From: Collybia mongolica
Taxonomy: Eukaryota; Basidiomycota; Agaricomycetes; Agaricales; Clitocybaceae
NCBI GenBank assembly: GCA_013420905.1
Contig: JAAXNY010000005.1
Location: forward strand, 3,844,001 to 3,908,000
DNA length: 64,000 nt
Reading direction: 5' to 3'
The notes under the pieces were generated by a model. It was not told the origin of the DNA, searched no databases, and worked only from the letters and a program-made list of their open reading frames with translations. Shown piece after piece: positions 11,641-25,362 of the stretch. The position numbers and the translations under genes are program-made. Position 1 is the first letter of the stretch, and the number at the start of each line of letters is the position of its first letter.

Positions 11641-12207
11641 TTTAAACTACGACTCTCACGACACATCTCACGGCATATATATAACATCTCTCAAAACACC
11701 CTGTACTGTCGCTGCCACGGCCAGCACAACTGTCGTTCCCTCCACTGGGGCTCGTCGCGTGGGTGGGATTCGTAACATTATGTGGATAGAGGACTGGATC
11801 AAACATTGCATCAATTTCAAGGGCATACAGGCCTCCTCATCGGACTGTTGTAGAGGTTCTCCATAATTCACGGGATTGATTTATCTATGTATTGTATATG
11901 GTTATAGCACTCGAGGTCCGGAGTTCAATCGAGATGATTTGGATATCATAGTTGATTGTCGTACAAAGTTCCTACACAAGTGCATATATGCATTGTGAAT
12001 GAAGTGGAGAGAGATAAGTATGGGAGAGGTAAAGAAGAGACCAATTGAATGGGGTTCATGTGAGTCAAAATAGTGATAAAACCTGTGTTCATAAATGCAA
12101 GTAGTGGGGGTGTGCGGTGCACGGATGAGCTAGAGATACAGAGAAAAATAGATGATAATGATGGTGGAGAGTGGGTGGATGCTCTAGATGCGCTCCAGTT
12201 CTCTTTT
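11641..12207. other. Intergenic between convergent genes
   Basis: This is the 3' flanking sequence of the small gene and of the minus-strand deubiquitinase. Only short frames without motifs are present. I see nothing further here. Confidence 0.5.
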
Positions 12208-14941
12208 CTAGGCCTTAAGGCCAACAACAGGCGAGGGTCCAGTAGGCGGGTGGGAGGACTTTGGTGTATGTGCCCTCGATGTTGGTGATGGTTTGGTGTG
12301 ATGGGGTTGGATCGATGAAGAGGAGGATAAGGAGGCTGTCGAGACCAGCGTAGGCATATTCGTTGACGGTGGCATCGATTGTATTAAAGAAAACTTTGAA
12401 GCAAGTAAAGAGGGTGCAGACGCTGTCATAGACGACAGTTCGGGCATGTCGGCATGCGCTGACCCATTCATGCGAGAGGGGTGGACGAAGCCGTTCGGCA
12501 GCGACGAAGAGGCCGACACCTTCGACAAGAGATCACCATCCAACGACATGGACATATCTCTATCCGATAGCACGACGCTAGAGCTCCTCTTCCTCCCGGC
12601 TGCCACGCTTCTCACTATCCTCCCAGGACCGCTCCCGACGTTGCCGATTCCTATTGCGATCCCATTTGCAGACCCATTACCCAGGGGCAGCTTTTTCTTC
12701 ATCTCTCCATTCTCATCCATCGGTCTCTCTCGATGCAACACCCCAAACCCAACTTCACTGACCAACGACCCCACGCTCCCGTTCAAATCTACCGTCCTCA
12801 GCTCCGGCTTCAGCGTCTCCTCAGAACCGTTTCCGTGAGGGTATATCCCAGGGCGCGATTGAACCGCCCGTTCATAATATAGCATGAACGCCCCGGACCC
12901 CTCCTGCAGTACGGACTCGATGCCACACTCGCGCACGGCGTCATCACTGACTCGTAGCCAACCTTTTCCCGGACGTCGTCCACCTTCCTGCACCTCATCT
13001 TCCCAGATATATCTTGGCCCCATTCCGTTATTGGCCCCATCATCCTCAATACGCAAAGGGTCAACCAACTTTGGTGGTGCCCATCGTTTCGCTGGGTCAT
13101 TGATACTGGGGCTTCGGGGTTTCCGCCGGTAGCAGATGTAGTGGCCAAAGGAGTGCTGGCCGTAGTGACAAACAACGGCAGAGAGGCGGTATATTATACG
13201 AGGGTTGGCATACGTAGCGGGGGTAGGTGTCGTGGAACGTGGTATGGCGGGCGCCGGGGTGGAAATGGCCGATGTGGGAATGGTGGAAAGGCTGCCCGAA
13301 GTTGTAAAAGGTGTAAGGTCGAGGACTTCGGGGAAGATGACCCGGACGTTATTTTTGGAAGCGTACTGGCCAAAGTGGACGGAGCGGTTGATGTGTAGAG
13401 CAAGAACAGCAGGTGGCTAGACAAAGAGCATCTCAGATAAGCGCTGAAGGCCAAAATCAGCGAGTGGCTCACCCGTGCAATCATCGCTTGCTTCGTGGAA
13501 TTCTTACTGATGACCTTCTCCATACGTACATCAGGCAAGTCATCTTCAATTCTGCCTTCCTCTATTGCGGCTTTGACCCGTTTCTCCATCTTGATCACAT
13601 CCTTTAAACGCCGTTTCTTGGATGGTGATGGTTTTGCCTCAGGACGGGTAGCTTCTTCCAATATCTTCATATCGTGAATGAGCCGCCTGTGCGTTGCAAG
13701 CATCGAGCATTTACGACATATGCAATCCTTGAGAATCTCGAGACTTGTATAATCTTCTAGACAGTCTTCCAGCCGGCAGCTAGCCTGATTGATAGAAGGA
13801 GCTTCAGTATGATAAAGGAGTCGAAATCATATAGCGAATGTACTCACTGCCATCCGAGGAACTGCCAGCTGCCAGTTGTCCAATGCAAAATGCATGACAG
13901 CTTCTGTATACCCACAAACAACACAACTTCTCCGGTTGGCTGTAAGACCGTCGAATACGCTCTTCCCAATCTCACGACTAGTTTCAGAAGCTTGGGATAA
14001 ACCACCCAGCCCGCGATCCCGATATCCCTCCTTATCGACAGCAGCTATCTCATTCTTGATACATTCCGAGAGGAGTTGAAACAACTCCTGGGCGTCCTGG
14101 TGCTCGCGAGAGTACAGGAGGGAATTTGTACGCCCCTCTGCTTGATTGGAAAGGGCATCAATGATCTCATATGGCCGAATGGCTGTATATGATGATCGTG
14201 GGTTGTTCAGGTCTATTGCAGGTTAATGGCGTCATGAGTCAATGCAGAATGAACCTACTGCGAAACAATTCCTGAAGAGTGTCAATAATGGGTGAGGGGA
14301 CATCTAGAGCTTCAGCTTGAGCATGGATGGCGTCTATATGCGGCTGAAGGTATGAGACTGAGGCAAGCGCCTGGCAATGTGACCGTGAGCGGACATAGTG
14401 GAGTGCGACAACTATTCGCACCTGGAGAGTCGAATTCATGAAACAGTATGTCCCAGATATGTTAACTAGACCAGGGTAATACCCATCGTCACTGCCCTTC
14501 TCCGAGACTGATATAGATATAGATAATCCTTTTTTTTTTGCATTTAAGAATGAAAATAGGCTTACCGTGTTTCGCTGCATTCAGGGCTAGTTGCTCAGCT
14601 CGTGTCCGTACACCCCCCTTCTTCCCTTTCCTCTTCTCAGAGCTCCCACTCGATGCTCTCCCCGGCGAGGTTGAGAAAGATGGTGTAGTTGGGGACCAGT
14701 TCCATGGTAGACTGATGCCGAAGCTCTCGAGGCCCATGACGATCGAGTAACAGAGCGACCTGAGCTCTGCCCTTGAAGCAACAAGGATGAAGAGAGTTGG
14801 AACGAGGAGGAGGACAACGATGGGGGCGAGCTGCTGAAATAAATTACTTGAGAGAATCTGTATGCACCAGACTCGGAAATCGTCGGAAAGGTGCATAAGT
14901 AGTTGGTCGCTCCGTTGGACGAGTGAAAGGGACGCTCTCAA
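12208..14941 (-). CDS. Membrane-anchored ubiquitin-specific protease (Ubp1/USP30-like)
   Basis: Exons (descending) 14941-14566, 14507-14422, 14370-14259, 14212-13848, 13784-13473 and 13416-12208 give 819 residues. One N-terminal transmembrane segment (about residues 38-55, LAPIVVLLLVPTLFIL) precedes the peptidase C19 fold. The Cys box is NISGTYCFMNSTLQ (C147), QEL box REHQDAQELFQLL, and zinc-finger-like pairs CVVCGY and CICRKC. These are followed by PPAVLALHINRSVHFG and the His box YGQHSFGHYICYRR (H509), then VSDDAV...AFMLYYER. All catalytic motifs are intact. It removes ubiquitin at a membrane, probably ER or mitochondrial. The last ~240 residues are a low-complexity Ser/Gly/Pro-rich tail without a domain I recognise. 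Confidence 0.93.
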
Positions 14942-15007
14942 TTCGGAATTCTACATAAGCATCACACGTGCCTCCAATCTTTTACGTCACATAAAAATAC
15001 CTTTTAT

Positions 15008-15091
15008 GGCTACCTAGCGCAATGGTAGCGCGTTTGGCTTCGATTGCTAAGCGGTACCAAAAGGTTGCAGGTTCGAGTCCTGCGGTGGTCA
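15008..15091 (+). tRNA. tRNA-Arg (anticodon UCG), with 12-nt intron
   Basis: The cloverleaf folds with acceptor GGCTACC/GGTGGTC (two G-U pairs), D stem GCGC/GCGC and anticodon stem TTTGG/CCAAA. The anticodon loop is CTTCGA+A interrupted after position 37 by the intron TTGCTAAGCGGT, and the T arm is GCAGG-TTCGAGT-CCTGC. The anticodon TCG reads CGA. Internal A and B boxes are present, and a T-run (TTTTT) follows at 15092 as the Pol III terminator. Confidence 0.95.
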
Positions 15092-15096
15092 TTTTT

Positions 15097-16455
15097 GATT
15101 CCTTTTCGTATCCCGGAGGACATTGGAAACAAGGTACGCCACCACCCGTTATCACGCTATCGGACAAGCCATCGGAATCAAGCAACCTGTACAAGTGCAG
15201 CTTCAGCCTCATGGCTAGGTTCAATGACTCATGGAAGCGTTTGCGGACACCACCTCGTACTTATCAGATGCCAAGGCATGCCTGCCACAATCTTGTACCA
15301 GCCGGACGAATGCCCAAAGGAACATAAAAATGAAACGTTATATGCAACCAGATGCTCACTCGCCTGGAATCTATCGGGACAAATTATAAGTTCCAAGTAA
15401 GATGGGTGGCGATAAATCCAGGCCTTCGGAGAAAGACCCGCCGACAATCCGAACATAGGATCTCGCGGACCCATAGACTCCTTTAGAAGAAAGAATATCC
15501 CCTCTGTGCGCGGTCATCGGTGGCAACATGATGAAGCCTTGAGGTAAGACTGTCACATGAATGGTTAAAATATAGGGAGTTCATTACCGCAAGGGTATGA
15601 AAAAATGTGCGCGGATAACCTCGGCCCGGAGCGGGCGAATTTCGGGATTGTATATAGTATGTCGCGGGACCAATCCCTCTACGGGGGAGTCCTCGATAAT
15701 TCTCATAGAAGGATGGGCCACGTGAGCGAAGGAAGTGAAGAATATGGGCAGCAATGCAGTTACGGCTGAAGAAAAAGGTCCAACGCACGGTTCAGGAAAA
15801 AGCACTTCAACCAGGAAAGTACTGCTGGCTGTAGTATCGGGAAAGTTATCCATCACCTTATTGATAAGCACTCGAACAACGCCATCTCCATTGTGTTAAC
15901 ACAAGGTAGGAATTTACATACCCACAAAATGCTTGTGAGGGTAGCGTTCTCTATTTCAAATAATGCGTCGAAAGACAGGGCCTTCGCCCCACCCAACTAG
16001 CTGGAGAGTCGCGCGTTCCCCATCGAGTCGACTCAAGCGTATTAAACGTGTCCTATAATTCATGTTGAGAATGTATTGTTTGAAGCATAATACCACCCAA
16101 TCAAAAATATGATAGAAATGCCCGTATTTTTCCTCTGTCGTTACGAGTGTCCTCAGGTGGGCATGACCACCAAAAGCCTTGAGACCAAGAGTGTTAGTCT
16201 CCCACAGACCTGAGACAACTCTATACATATCACGTACCTTTTTGAGGGAGAGGATGGCAATGATATGATGAAAAAGGCTACTGCGGCACGGAATTTTTGC
16301 AGCGGCGTGGAGAAAGATAGATACGAAACGAGCGTGGTAAAGATCAACGGGACTGTGTCGCGCGAGGAGAACCGAACTTGAGCGACTCGGGCTCAAGTGT
16401 TATGCAAAACTGGTGCCGCCCCGTCCGTGAAGAGTCTGTCGGGATGAAACATTAT
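15097..16455. other. Segment between two tRNA-Arg genes; possible degraded minus-strand gene
   Basis: Minus-strand frames at 16396-15956 (with FHHIIAILSLKK and, after a possible intron, FGGHAHLRTLVTTEEKYGHFYHIFDWVVLCFKQY) and 15871-15584 look protein-like in composition. They do not join cleanly, and I recognise no family. A decayed or unusual gene is possible. Confidence 0.3.
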
Positions 16456-16539
16456 GGCTACCTAGCGCAATGGTAGCGCGTTTGGCTTCGATTGCTGAGC
16501 GGTACCAAAAGGTTGCAGGTTCGAGTCCTGCGGTGGTCA
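16456..16539 (+). tRNA. tRNA-Arg (anticodon UCG), second copy
   Basis: Identical to the gene at 15008 except for the intron (TTGCTGAGCGGT, one base different). The same stems, A/B boxes and 84-nt length are present, and a CTTTTTCC run follows. The surrounding sequence is unlike that around the first copy, so this is not a recent tandem duplication of a long segment. Confidence 0.95.
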
Positions 16540-17373
16540 TCTTTTTCCTTCTCCACCAGAGAACGACTCGGGTTATTGCTTGAACTGACTACAGAGATTA
16601 GAGCGATAATCAGCTTCCCAAAGTAGGTTCAGCAGCAGTATTGGTAAAAGAGCCGAAATTCTAACATACGTTCGAGATTGCGGATATATCTGAACGTGAT
16701 CCTGCCAATCGGAGATCAGATATGTAACATGGTGTCGTCCAATGGTCGCCTTTACGATATTTTGTAGGCCAACCGAAGCTACCCGAGCTATGTATGGAGC
16801 TGCATCCCTGATATTTTTAACTTTTGATATGCAGTCTGACAAATTGACTTTGACTGCATATCTAACCGGGACTTAGCTTCGATTGTTTACAGTCGAAGTC
16901 GCTTCACTTTGATCGTAGTCCCCAAGTAGCGCTTAGCTTATACAAATAGATCGACTTTCATCTTTTGATTAGGTCAACTTTAGGAGACTAAGCGCTTAGC
17001 GGCGGCAATGCACTGAGCGGGCTTTGAATTCGAAAGACCTTGATCATCATTAATCAAACGGTAAACTTCGTCACAGTTTCTATTGCCAAGTTAGGACTTG
17101 CCTTCACCCCTTCACTATAAAAACTGTTATAAAGAGCCACCAGTTTCAGCGAAGGAAAGTCATATCATAACTCACCCAACATTCGCCATTTGGAAGCTAC
17201 TCCACTTCCTTCCCTTTTGACCTTGGAGATCCAAACGAGAGCTGGGTATCACTCCAAAATGTGAACTATTAGACTATCCTGCACAAACTGACGCCAAATC
17301 GCATCTTCAGGAATGGAAACATCCCATAAACGACCCATGACTGCATTGCATCGAGCTATGAGGTCACACCTTG
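16540..17373. other. Intergenic, no supported gene
   Basis: I see only short frames. A 12-bp perfect palindrome, CTAAGCGCTTAG, lies near 16990, with a related copy of its core (AGCGCTTAGC) about 60 bp upstream near 16930. No function is evident. Confidence 0.4.
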
Positions 17374-18720
17374 ATGCCGAATGCCTCGAACTTACTTCAG
17401 GCTCTCGTCGACCGGAATCGCAAAGCACGCGCCAGAGTTGAGAAAGATATGCCGCTCATCGAGTGCCTTTCATCTGAAACTCTTTCGAGGATCTTCAAGT
17501 CTGTGGCCGCACTCCCTTGTGGTCACATAAATGAACCACCCTCATCCTTCGTATTCTCGCAGGTTAGTAGGCGCTGGCGGTCAATCGTGGTTAATGACGC
17601 GTCTCTTTGGACAGAATTACGAGTATTCCCAGAGTCTTCCTTCAAGGCCATCCAGATCTATCTTCTACACTCGAGACCCCGTCTCATCGACGTTATTTTT
17701 TTATCTATGGCCTATCCAGCCCTCTGCCATCACCCCGAATAATCTCCAAGCTCTCTCCGCAGCCATGATACCTGCATGCTATTGTTGGAGGAGTCTTACC
17801 GTCTTGACTTCTGACGTGGGTCTCTTGGCTTGCGCCAAAAAGTACCTTGTTGGAATCTCAGCGCCAAACCTGACACGCTTTCAATTGTCTTCTTTCTCTG
17901 GTAACTGCCTACGAACCATGAACCCCAGATATATTTTCTACCAGCACTCCCCTAAAGTGCCTAATACTACACCGCGAGTGCGTGAACGAACTGTTTGCTT
18001 TTGCAGGTCACATCACCACGCTTCACTTGGCGGGAATCGAAATGGCAACTATGAGCAAATTCGTGACACGCTTTCGCGTTGTGTGGTACTCGAGAGCCTT
18101 GTTTTAGAAATAACCTTTCAACGGTTGCCTACGTCAAACATACCGGGGGATAATTTTACTGCCTTCCTTGCACACGCTCCGTCTTCACAGCGCGCTATGC
18201 TTCCATCTGTTCAACGCTCCTGCACTCCATACCCTTTACCTCACCCATGACCCTGTAAATTCCTGCCTCTGCGGATGTGTATTGAACCCATCTCAAATCC
18301 AATGCGAACGACTCGCTAGGGCTTTGGAACACGGGTGCCTATAGGTTTGGAGGTATCCGACATATCGGTGTGCTTGGGCCCACTGTCGAGTATCTACTTG
18401 CGTCCTTGGTGTTAATGGAAGAAAAGGCATGCTTGGGGGCCCCGATTACCCCAGCTACTTTCTGGCCTTACTGGACCAAATTAGAAACCATCTCGCTTCC
18501 TGGACTCAGATCCGATGTTACAGGTTGGGTATGCAGGTTTATGACTGCCCGGTTTTCTGCCAAAGGGATTCATTTACCAAAGCTCCGATTACCTGCCGCC
18601 TTCGCTGCTGATCCACTCGCAGGATGGTTCCTGGAAAAAAACCGCCTGGAACTATACGACAATGATATTGGTTGGTCATCTGGAGCATTCGCGATGCGAT
18701 TGGAAGATGTGGTGAGGTAG
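17374..18720 (+). pseudogene. F-box/LRR-like protein pseudogene
   Basis: The first frame (17374-17742) has a good F-box: IECLSSETLSRIFKSV, FSQVSRRWRSIVVNDASLWTEL, then SRPRLIDVIF, as in the many basidiomycete F-box proteins. That frame then hits a stop. The protein-like signal continues in the +1 frame (LQALSAAMIPACYCWRSLTVL...), switches again near 18010 (HITTLHLAGIEM), back near 18060 (RDTLSRCVVLESLVLE), and finally to 18370-18720 (WTKLETISLPGLRSDVTGW...ELYDNDIGWSS). Introns alone would not explain so many switches, so I call it a pseudogene. Confidence 0.65.
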
Positions 18721-18978
18721 CCATAAGAGGTCGCCTTCGCGTCGTGGGCGGGGGGGGTCGTGGTTTTGCTTGCGTCGTAGTTATTGTTCTCTTTCCATTT
18801 TACGCGTGTACTCTATATAACACATCCGGTTTGTGACAAGAATAGTGTGAATCAAAGTTATGACGCGTGTGGAGGCATGTAGGCGCTGAATACGCCACGT
18901 GATTGTCGCGTGGACTGATTCGAGAGGGACAAACATCGAACCAAGGTTGATCCAAATTATTTCGACAGGCCTGCAATT

Positions 18979-21384
<2,406 letters not shown>

Positions 21385-21598
21385 TATGCATTTATCGCAG
21401 TTTGTTCTTTGTACGACGAAAAGGTGGGCGTAATATGTAAATAATAGTGATTGTACTTTCGGCTCCCGGAACACTTCGATGCGATGTAGACTTTAGTAGA
21501 ATTGGATCCTAAATAATATTCCGTAGACCTTTACTGCCTCTCCATGAAGAAGCTGAGCCACCAGGTAAGTCCAAGCCGCACCCAAATGCAGAAAAAAA

Positions 21599-21682
21599 TG
21601 ACCACCGCAGGACTCGAACCTGCAACCTTTTGGTACCATTCAGCAATCGAAGCCAAACGCGCTACCATTGCGCTAGGTAGCC
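21599..21682 (-). tRNA. tRNA-Arg (anticodon UCG), third copy, minus strand
   Basis: The reverse complement gives the same 84-nt molecule as at 15008 and 16456. The intron reads TTGCTGAATGGT, so only intron bases differ. A run of seven T follows on its own strand (forward AAAAAAA at 21592-21598). It lies just upstream of the WBP2-like gene on the other strand. Confidence 0.95.
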
Positions 21683-21812
21683 ATAATGTTCTCAGCCTAA
21701 GTGCCGTTCATGATGGGGTGTCCGGCACATCAAAAAGCTGATGGCATCGCCACCGGCTGCTGCTGCTTGCTACTAAATCTGCCAATTACTTACGAATATA
21801 CTTACGACCATC

Positions 21813-22488
21813 ATGGCACTCAACTGGACAATGCTCAATTCAAACCGTTCTCCTATCCCTCTTCCGAATGAAATGACAATCACCACTGTCGATTCCGGCG
21901 TAGATATCTCGCTCACTGTCCCAGATACGCCACCAACTACTACCTCGTCCGCAGGCGGATCCGGAGGGAGCAAGAAGCTCAGAGCATTGGGAAGGATCTG
22001 GCTCACTGATCTACGGGTACGTCACCTCTTACTTCTCCTATGTATTTACTGACGCTTTTCCCATAGCTGATATTCACGACCGAGCCAGGGGCGCCGTTCG
22101 AGTCGCTTTCAATACCGCTGCATTCCATTCTTTCGACCCGGTTTGAGCAACCAACGTTCGGTGCCAATTACCTATCTTTCGAAGTGAAGCCCTCTCCGGA
22201 CGGGGGGCTGTCGGAAGGGACGAAGGCAGAGCTTCGCTTCAAAGACCGCGCAATGTTCGAGTTTGTAAGCTTACTTGAGAAGACAAGAGAGCGGGCGATA
22301 TATATGAAACGACAGGCGGCAGAGGATGACGAAGGTCTGCGTAAGTGATCGTGCTTCCGTTGCCCCTAGTGAAACTGAAATCCTGAGCTTTCTTTCCCTC
22401 AGCGACTTATACTTTGCCTGCAGAGTCGTCGAGTGTATCCATGGTGGGTGGGCTACCAGTCGAGAACCCACCGGGCTATAATGCCTGA
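21813..22488 (+). CDS. WBP2-like GRAM domain protein with C-terminal PPxY motif
   Basis: Exons 21813-22016, 22067-22340 and 22403-22488 give 187 residues. The order MALNWTMLNSNRSPIPLPNE, GRIWLTDLRLIFTTEPGAPFESLSIPL, NYLSFEV and AELRFKDRAMFEFVSLLEKTRERA matches the GRAM/PH-like lipid-binding fold of WBP2 proteins. The tail LPTYTLP...VENPPGYNA has a PPGY motif (residues 182-185), the standard ligand of WW domains such as those of Rsp5/NEDD4 ubiquitin ligases. It is probably an adaptor at membranes or in the nucleus. A long Thr/Ser/Gly stretch (PDTPPTTTSSAGGSGGS) interrupts the N-terminal part of the GRAM fold. Confidence 0.85.
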
Positions 22489-22639
22489 GATGGTGTATTT
22501 TTAACTCTGTATCACGGATGGACTTGATTGATGTATTCGTTGATTGTAGGGAAAGCTAGCTGATGTAGTATATATTGTGTAAGATAACAGGAACCTTTCA
22601 GACATGAGACTGAGGACATCGTCCGATCGAGTCAATTAC

Positions 22640-25362
22640 ATTGCTCCTCAAAGCCTCTGGTGGTGATCAGGCGCCGCCATGATGTTTGTTCCCGGGACCT
22701 GAAAGAGTGAAAAACAAACAAATGTCATTAACTCTTGCATTATGAACGAGCAATGAAGCAAGATGAAATTTAGGACGCCAACATTAATAGAAAGGCGAGT
22801 CGTAGATAAAGTAATATTGACTCATCATGCTTTTATGTAGAATTACGACATGAAAACAAAAACACAAAACTAGTTAAGGAAATCTTGTGGACAGACGGTG
22901 GCTCGGGGGTGCAGGTACAAGTAAGATCGAAATGCCTATAACGCTAAAGGAACCGTACTCTTGGTTACGGCTCAGTCACAGGTGATAGTCGCAAAGCCTT
23001 GCTTCTTCATTCTTGCCATTTCCTCCTTGAGTTGCCGAATTTCTTCCTCAGCCATGTCTGCCCTCCTTTCCTCAGCTTCTGCCCTCTTTGCCTCAGCTTC
23101 TGCCCTCTTTGCCTCAGCTTCTGCCCTTGCTTGTGCCTCCTCAGTTTTCTTCTCCTCTGTCATGTGGTTGTCGATCTACCAGCTTGGTCAGAATGTGAGA
23201 AGGAGTGACAAAATCGAAGCGTACTGTGCTTTGGAATGCATCCCGTTGCTTCTTGTACTCTTTTCCCCAATATTCGACCGTTTTCTTGTCAGCCACATGG
23301 ACTTGCATACCATACCATGAACCACCCTTTCCACAACATGGCTCTTCCTCTTGCTCTGACGTCTCACCCCCCACCGCCATATCCACCTGTGTCTGCCCCA
23401 AATCAGTGTTTCCACTGCGTTCCTCTTCCTCTGAGGCCCCATCCTTGCTCTTGACCTCCACCTCCGCCGATGTCTGCCCCGAAATACCGTCGCAACTTTC
23501 GAGGACACGCAAGATGACACTGGCGAACCAATAACATTGGTACATGGCGATCTGGTAGACTGGTTTGGCATTATGCAAGGTGTAGGCGATAATAGCGAGA
23601 TCGTAAAGTGTGGTGTGCCGGAAAGTCACTTGTTCAACCATTTTCGACAGCTTCGGCAACTTATCCTCCCTTCCCCGTTTAGGCTCTGCGGCATCGTGTA
23701 ATACCGTTTTTCCAACAGGCGGCCAACCCCGGAGGAGCCTAACCTGGTCCAAAGCTGGGCCATCCTTCAAGCTTGAATCGCTGGCTAGTGACGTAGAATT
23801 TATCGAGGCGACTGATGAGGTGAGAGATTGTCGGGCGAAATTAGATTGAGAATCGGAGGGAGGGCTTCTGTTTTTGTCTGTAGAGCCCGACGATCTGAGC
23901 CGCTCTATCCTCACATATTTCGGGAGGCAACCCTTCGGAACGATTTCTGCAACAAGGTACTCGTGCTGGGACGCCGATACCTCTTTATACCTCCTTATCT
24001 TGCGCACTGGGAATGCTTCTGGGTCCTTATAGTAGTCCCTGGAGGTGCGTTCCAATAGGCAGAGGCTTAAAATGGTGTGGTACCAGAGGTTAATATCTCC
24101 AGTTATGAATTCTCTGTGGTTCGATGGTTCCATTCCTAGTATTCGGAGAATGGGGCGAAATAATGCAGAGAGTATAGAGGCGAATCTGAGTCCTCTTGCC
24201 ATCCTGGTCTGAAATATTTAAGTGAAAAGGATGGAGAACTCGCACTGGGTCAGAGAAACGAGAACACATGTTGGAGGAGTTTAGAATGGCGACACGACCC
24301 TCAGGCCCAGCCATCAAAATGTACGTGTGAATATGGACTAACAATGTACTAACAGGGACATACACCCGGGTTGGCAATCTCTTTCCCCAGCCCCATTGAG
24401 TGACCCTGCCTGAAATACGGGAACCAAATTCCAATATGATTCTGCCATGGGTAGTGGTAGACCAGCAGGCGACTGTGAGCCCACGATTTTTGTGGTGATT
24501 TTGGTCGTGTGTCGTAGTACCAAAACTTTTGACATTATCATCAGGTTTTCCAGGGATCCACACACGCGACAGTAGCATGGCAGAAATGACAGGAAATTGC
24601 CCTAACTAGACGCTCAGGCCCTGATATCAATGCATCATCACCCATTGGGGCAAACACTAACGGATCGCGGGATGGACCTATTCATCGCTGCCTTTTTACT
24701 GTCATGCGACTGCATCCTGGTGACGGCAATGTGTACATTTAATGCCTCCAGGACCCACAACTGCTCCTATAATACAAAATCTCTAAGTCACCATTCCCTA
24801 GATCCTTCATGATCAGCCTGCCTTTCGAAATTCCGCCATCGGTGGTTGGGGTCTTCGTCCTGGAATTTCCTCAAGTGTCTCCCCGCGATCATACTCCCCT
24901 TCCCGTCTGCGATACGTCTGGAACATGCACTAGCACCGGCCTCCGTTAGGCAGGTATGAAATCCATGGGCGTTAGATGGTAATCTTAGAACTCACCCGTA
25001 ATAATCCATAGGGTCAGAAATTGTAGTGTCTTCCGATATCCAATGAAGACAAGTTTGGCACGCGCCTGTGTGAACGGCACGTTGATCCTTGTCCAGTCTT
25101 TCACGAGGTCACCAATGTATGAGATCGCCGCCATAGTCACGGAATCGGCTCGAGGTACCTTGCATTCACCTGTGTCATTTGACCGGACCATCAAGACGAT
25201 ACACTCCTGGTCTCCCTCCTGGCTCCAACCCGTGGTTAAGATTACATTGCCATCACGACTCTGCAAATTGTGCGGAAACGCTTTGACTTGTCGCCGTTAC
25301 AACGAGATGATTCCTAGTCAGTTTTCCTGCACTCCACTCTTTAGACCGGCGAACGATTTCGC
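22640..25362. repeat. Right arm of the inverted repeat, with mosaic tail
   Basis: Positions 23045-25362 are the reverse complement of the window's first 2.4 kb. Below about 23045 the similarity changes partner: 22735-23035 matches the copy 3 flank (5137-5445) almost base for base, and 22640-22735 again resembles copy 1's 3' flank (2660-2770) at lower identity. The outer end at 25362 corresponds to window base 1, so the true repeat end on the left may lie outside the window. Confidence 0.88.
22972..24202 (-). CDS. Unrecognised repeat-borne family protein, copy 2
   Basis: The main frame 24202-23141 (353 codons) is nearly identical to copy 1, with a small deletion in the middle (GKTVLHDAAEPKRGRED here). 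The coiled-coil tail again lies in an overlapping frame (23163-22972), with only two to three heptads, and ends in ARMKKQGFATITCD like copy 3 rather than copy 1. Both copies keep long open frames, which suggests either recent duplication or retained function. The family function is unknown to me. Confidence 0.55.

Noticed and set aside
14982..15224. Minus-strand open frame translating as TTAGLEPATFWY...AIEAKRATIALGS, and similar frames at 15022-15327 and 21544-21741
   Set aside because: These are the tRNA-Arg genes read as protein, a well-known annotation artefact.
22961..23320. Plus-strand Ser/Ala/Leu-rich and Leu/Cys-rich frames opposite the coiled coil (also 1842-2509 minus)
   Set aside because: They are antisense shadows of the 21-bp heptad repeat; periodicity alone keeps them open.
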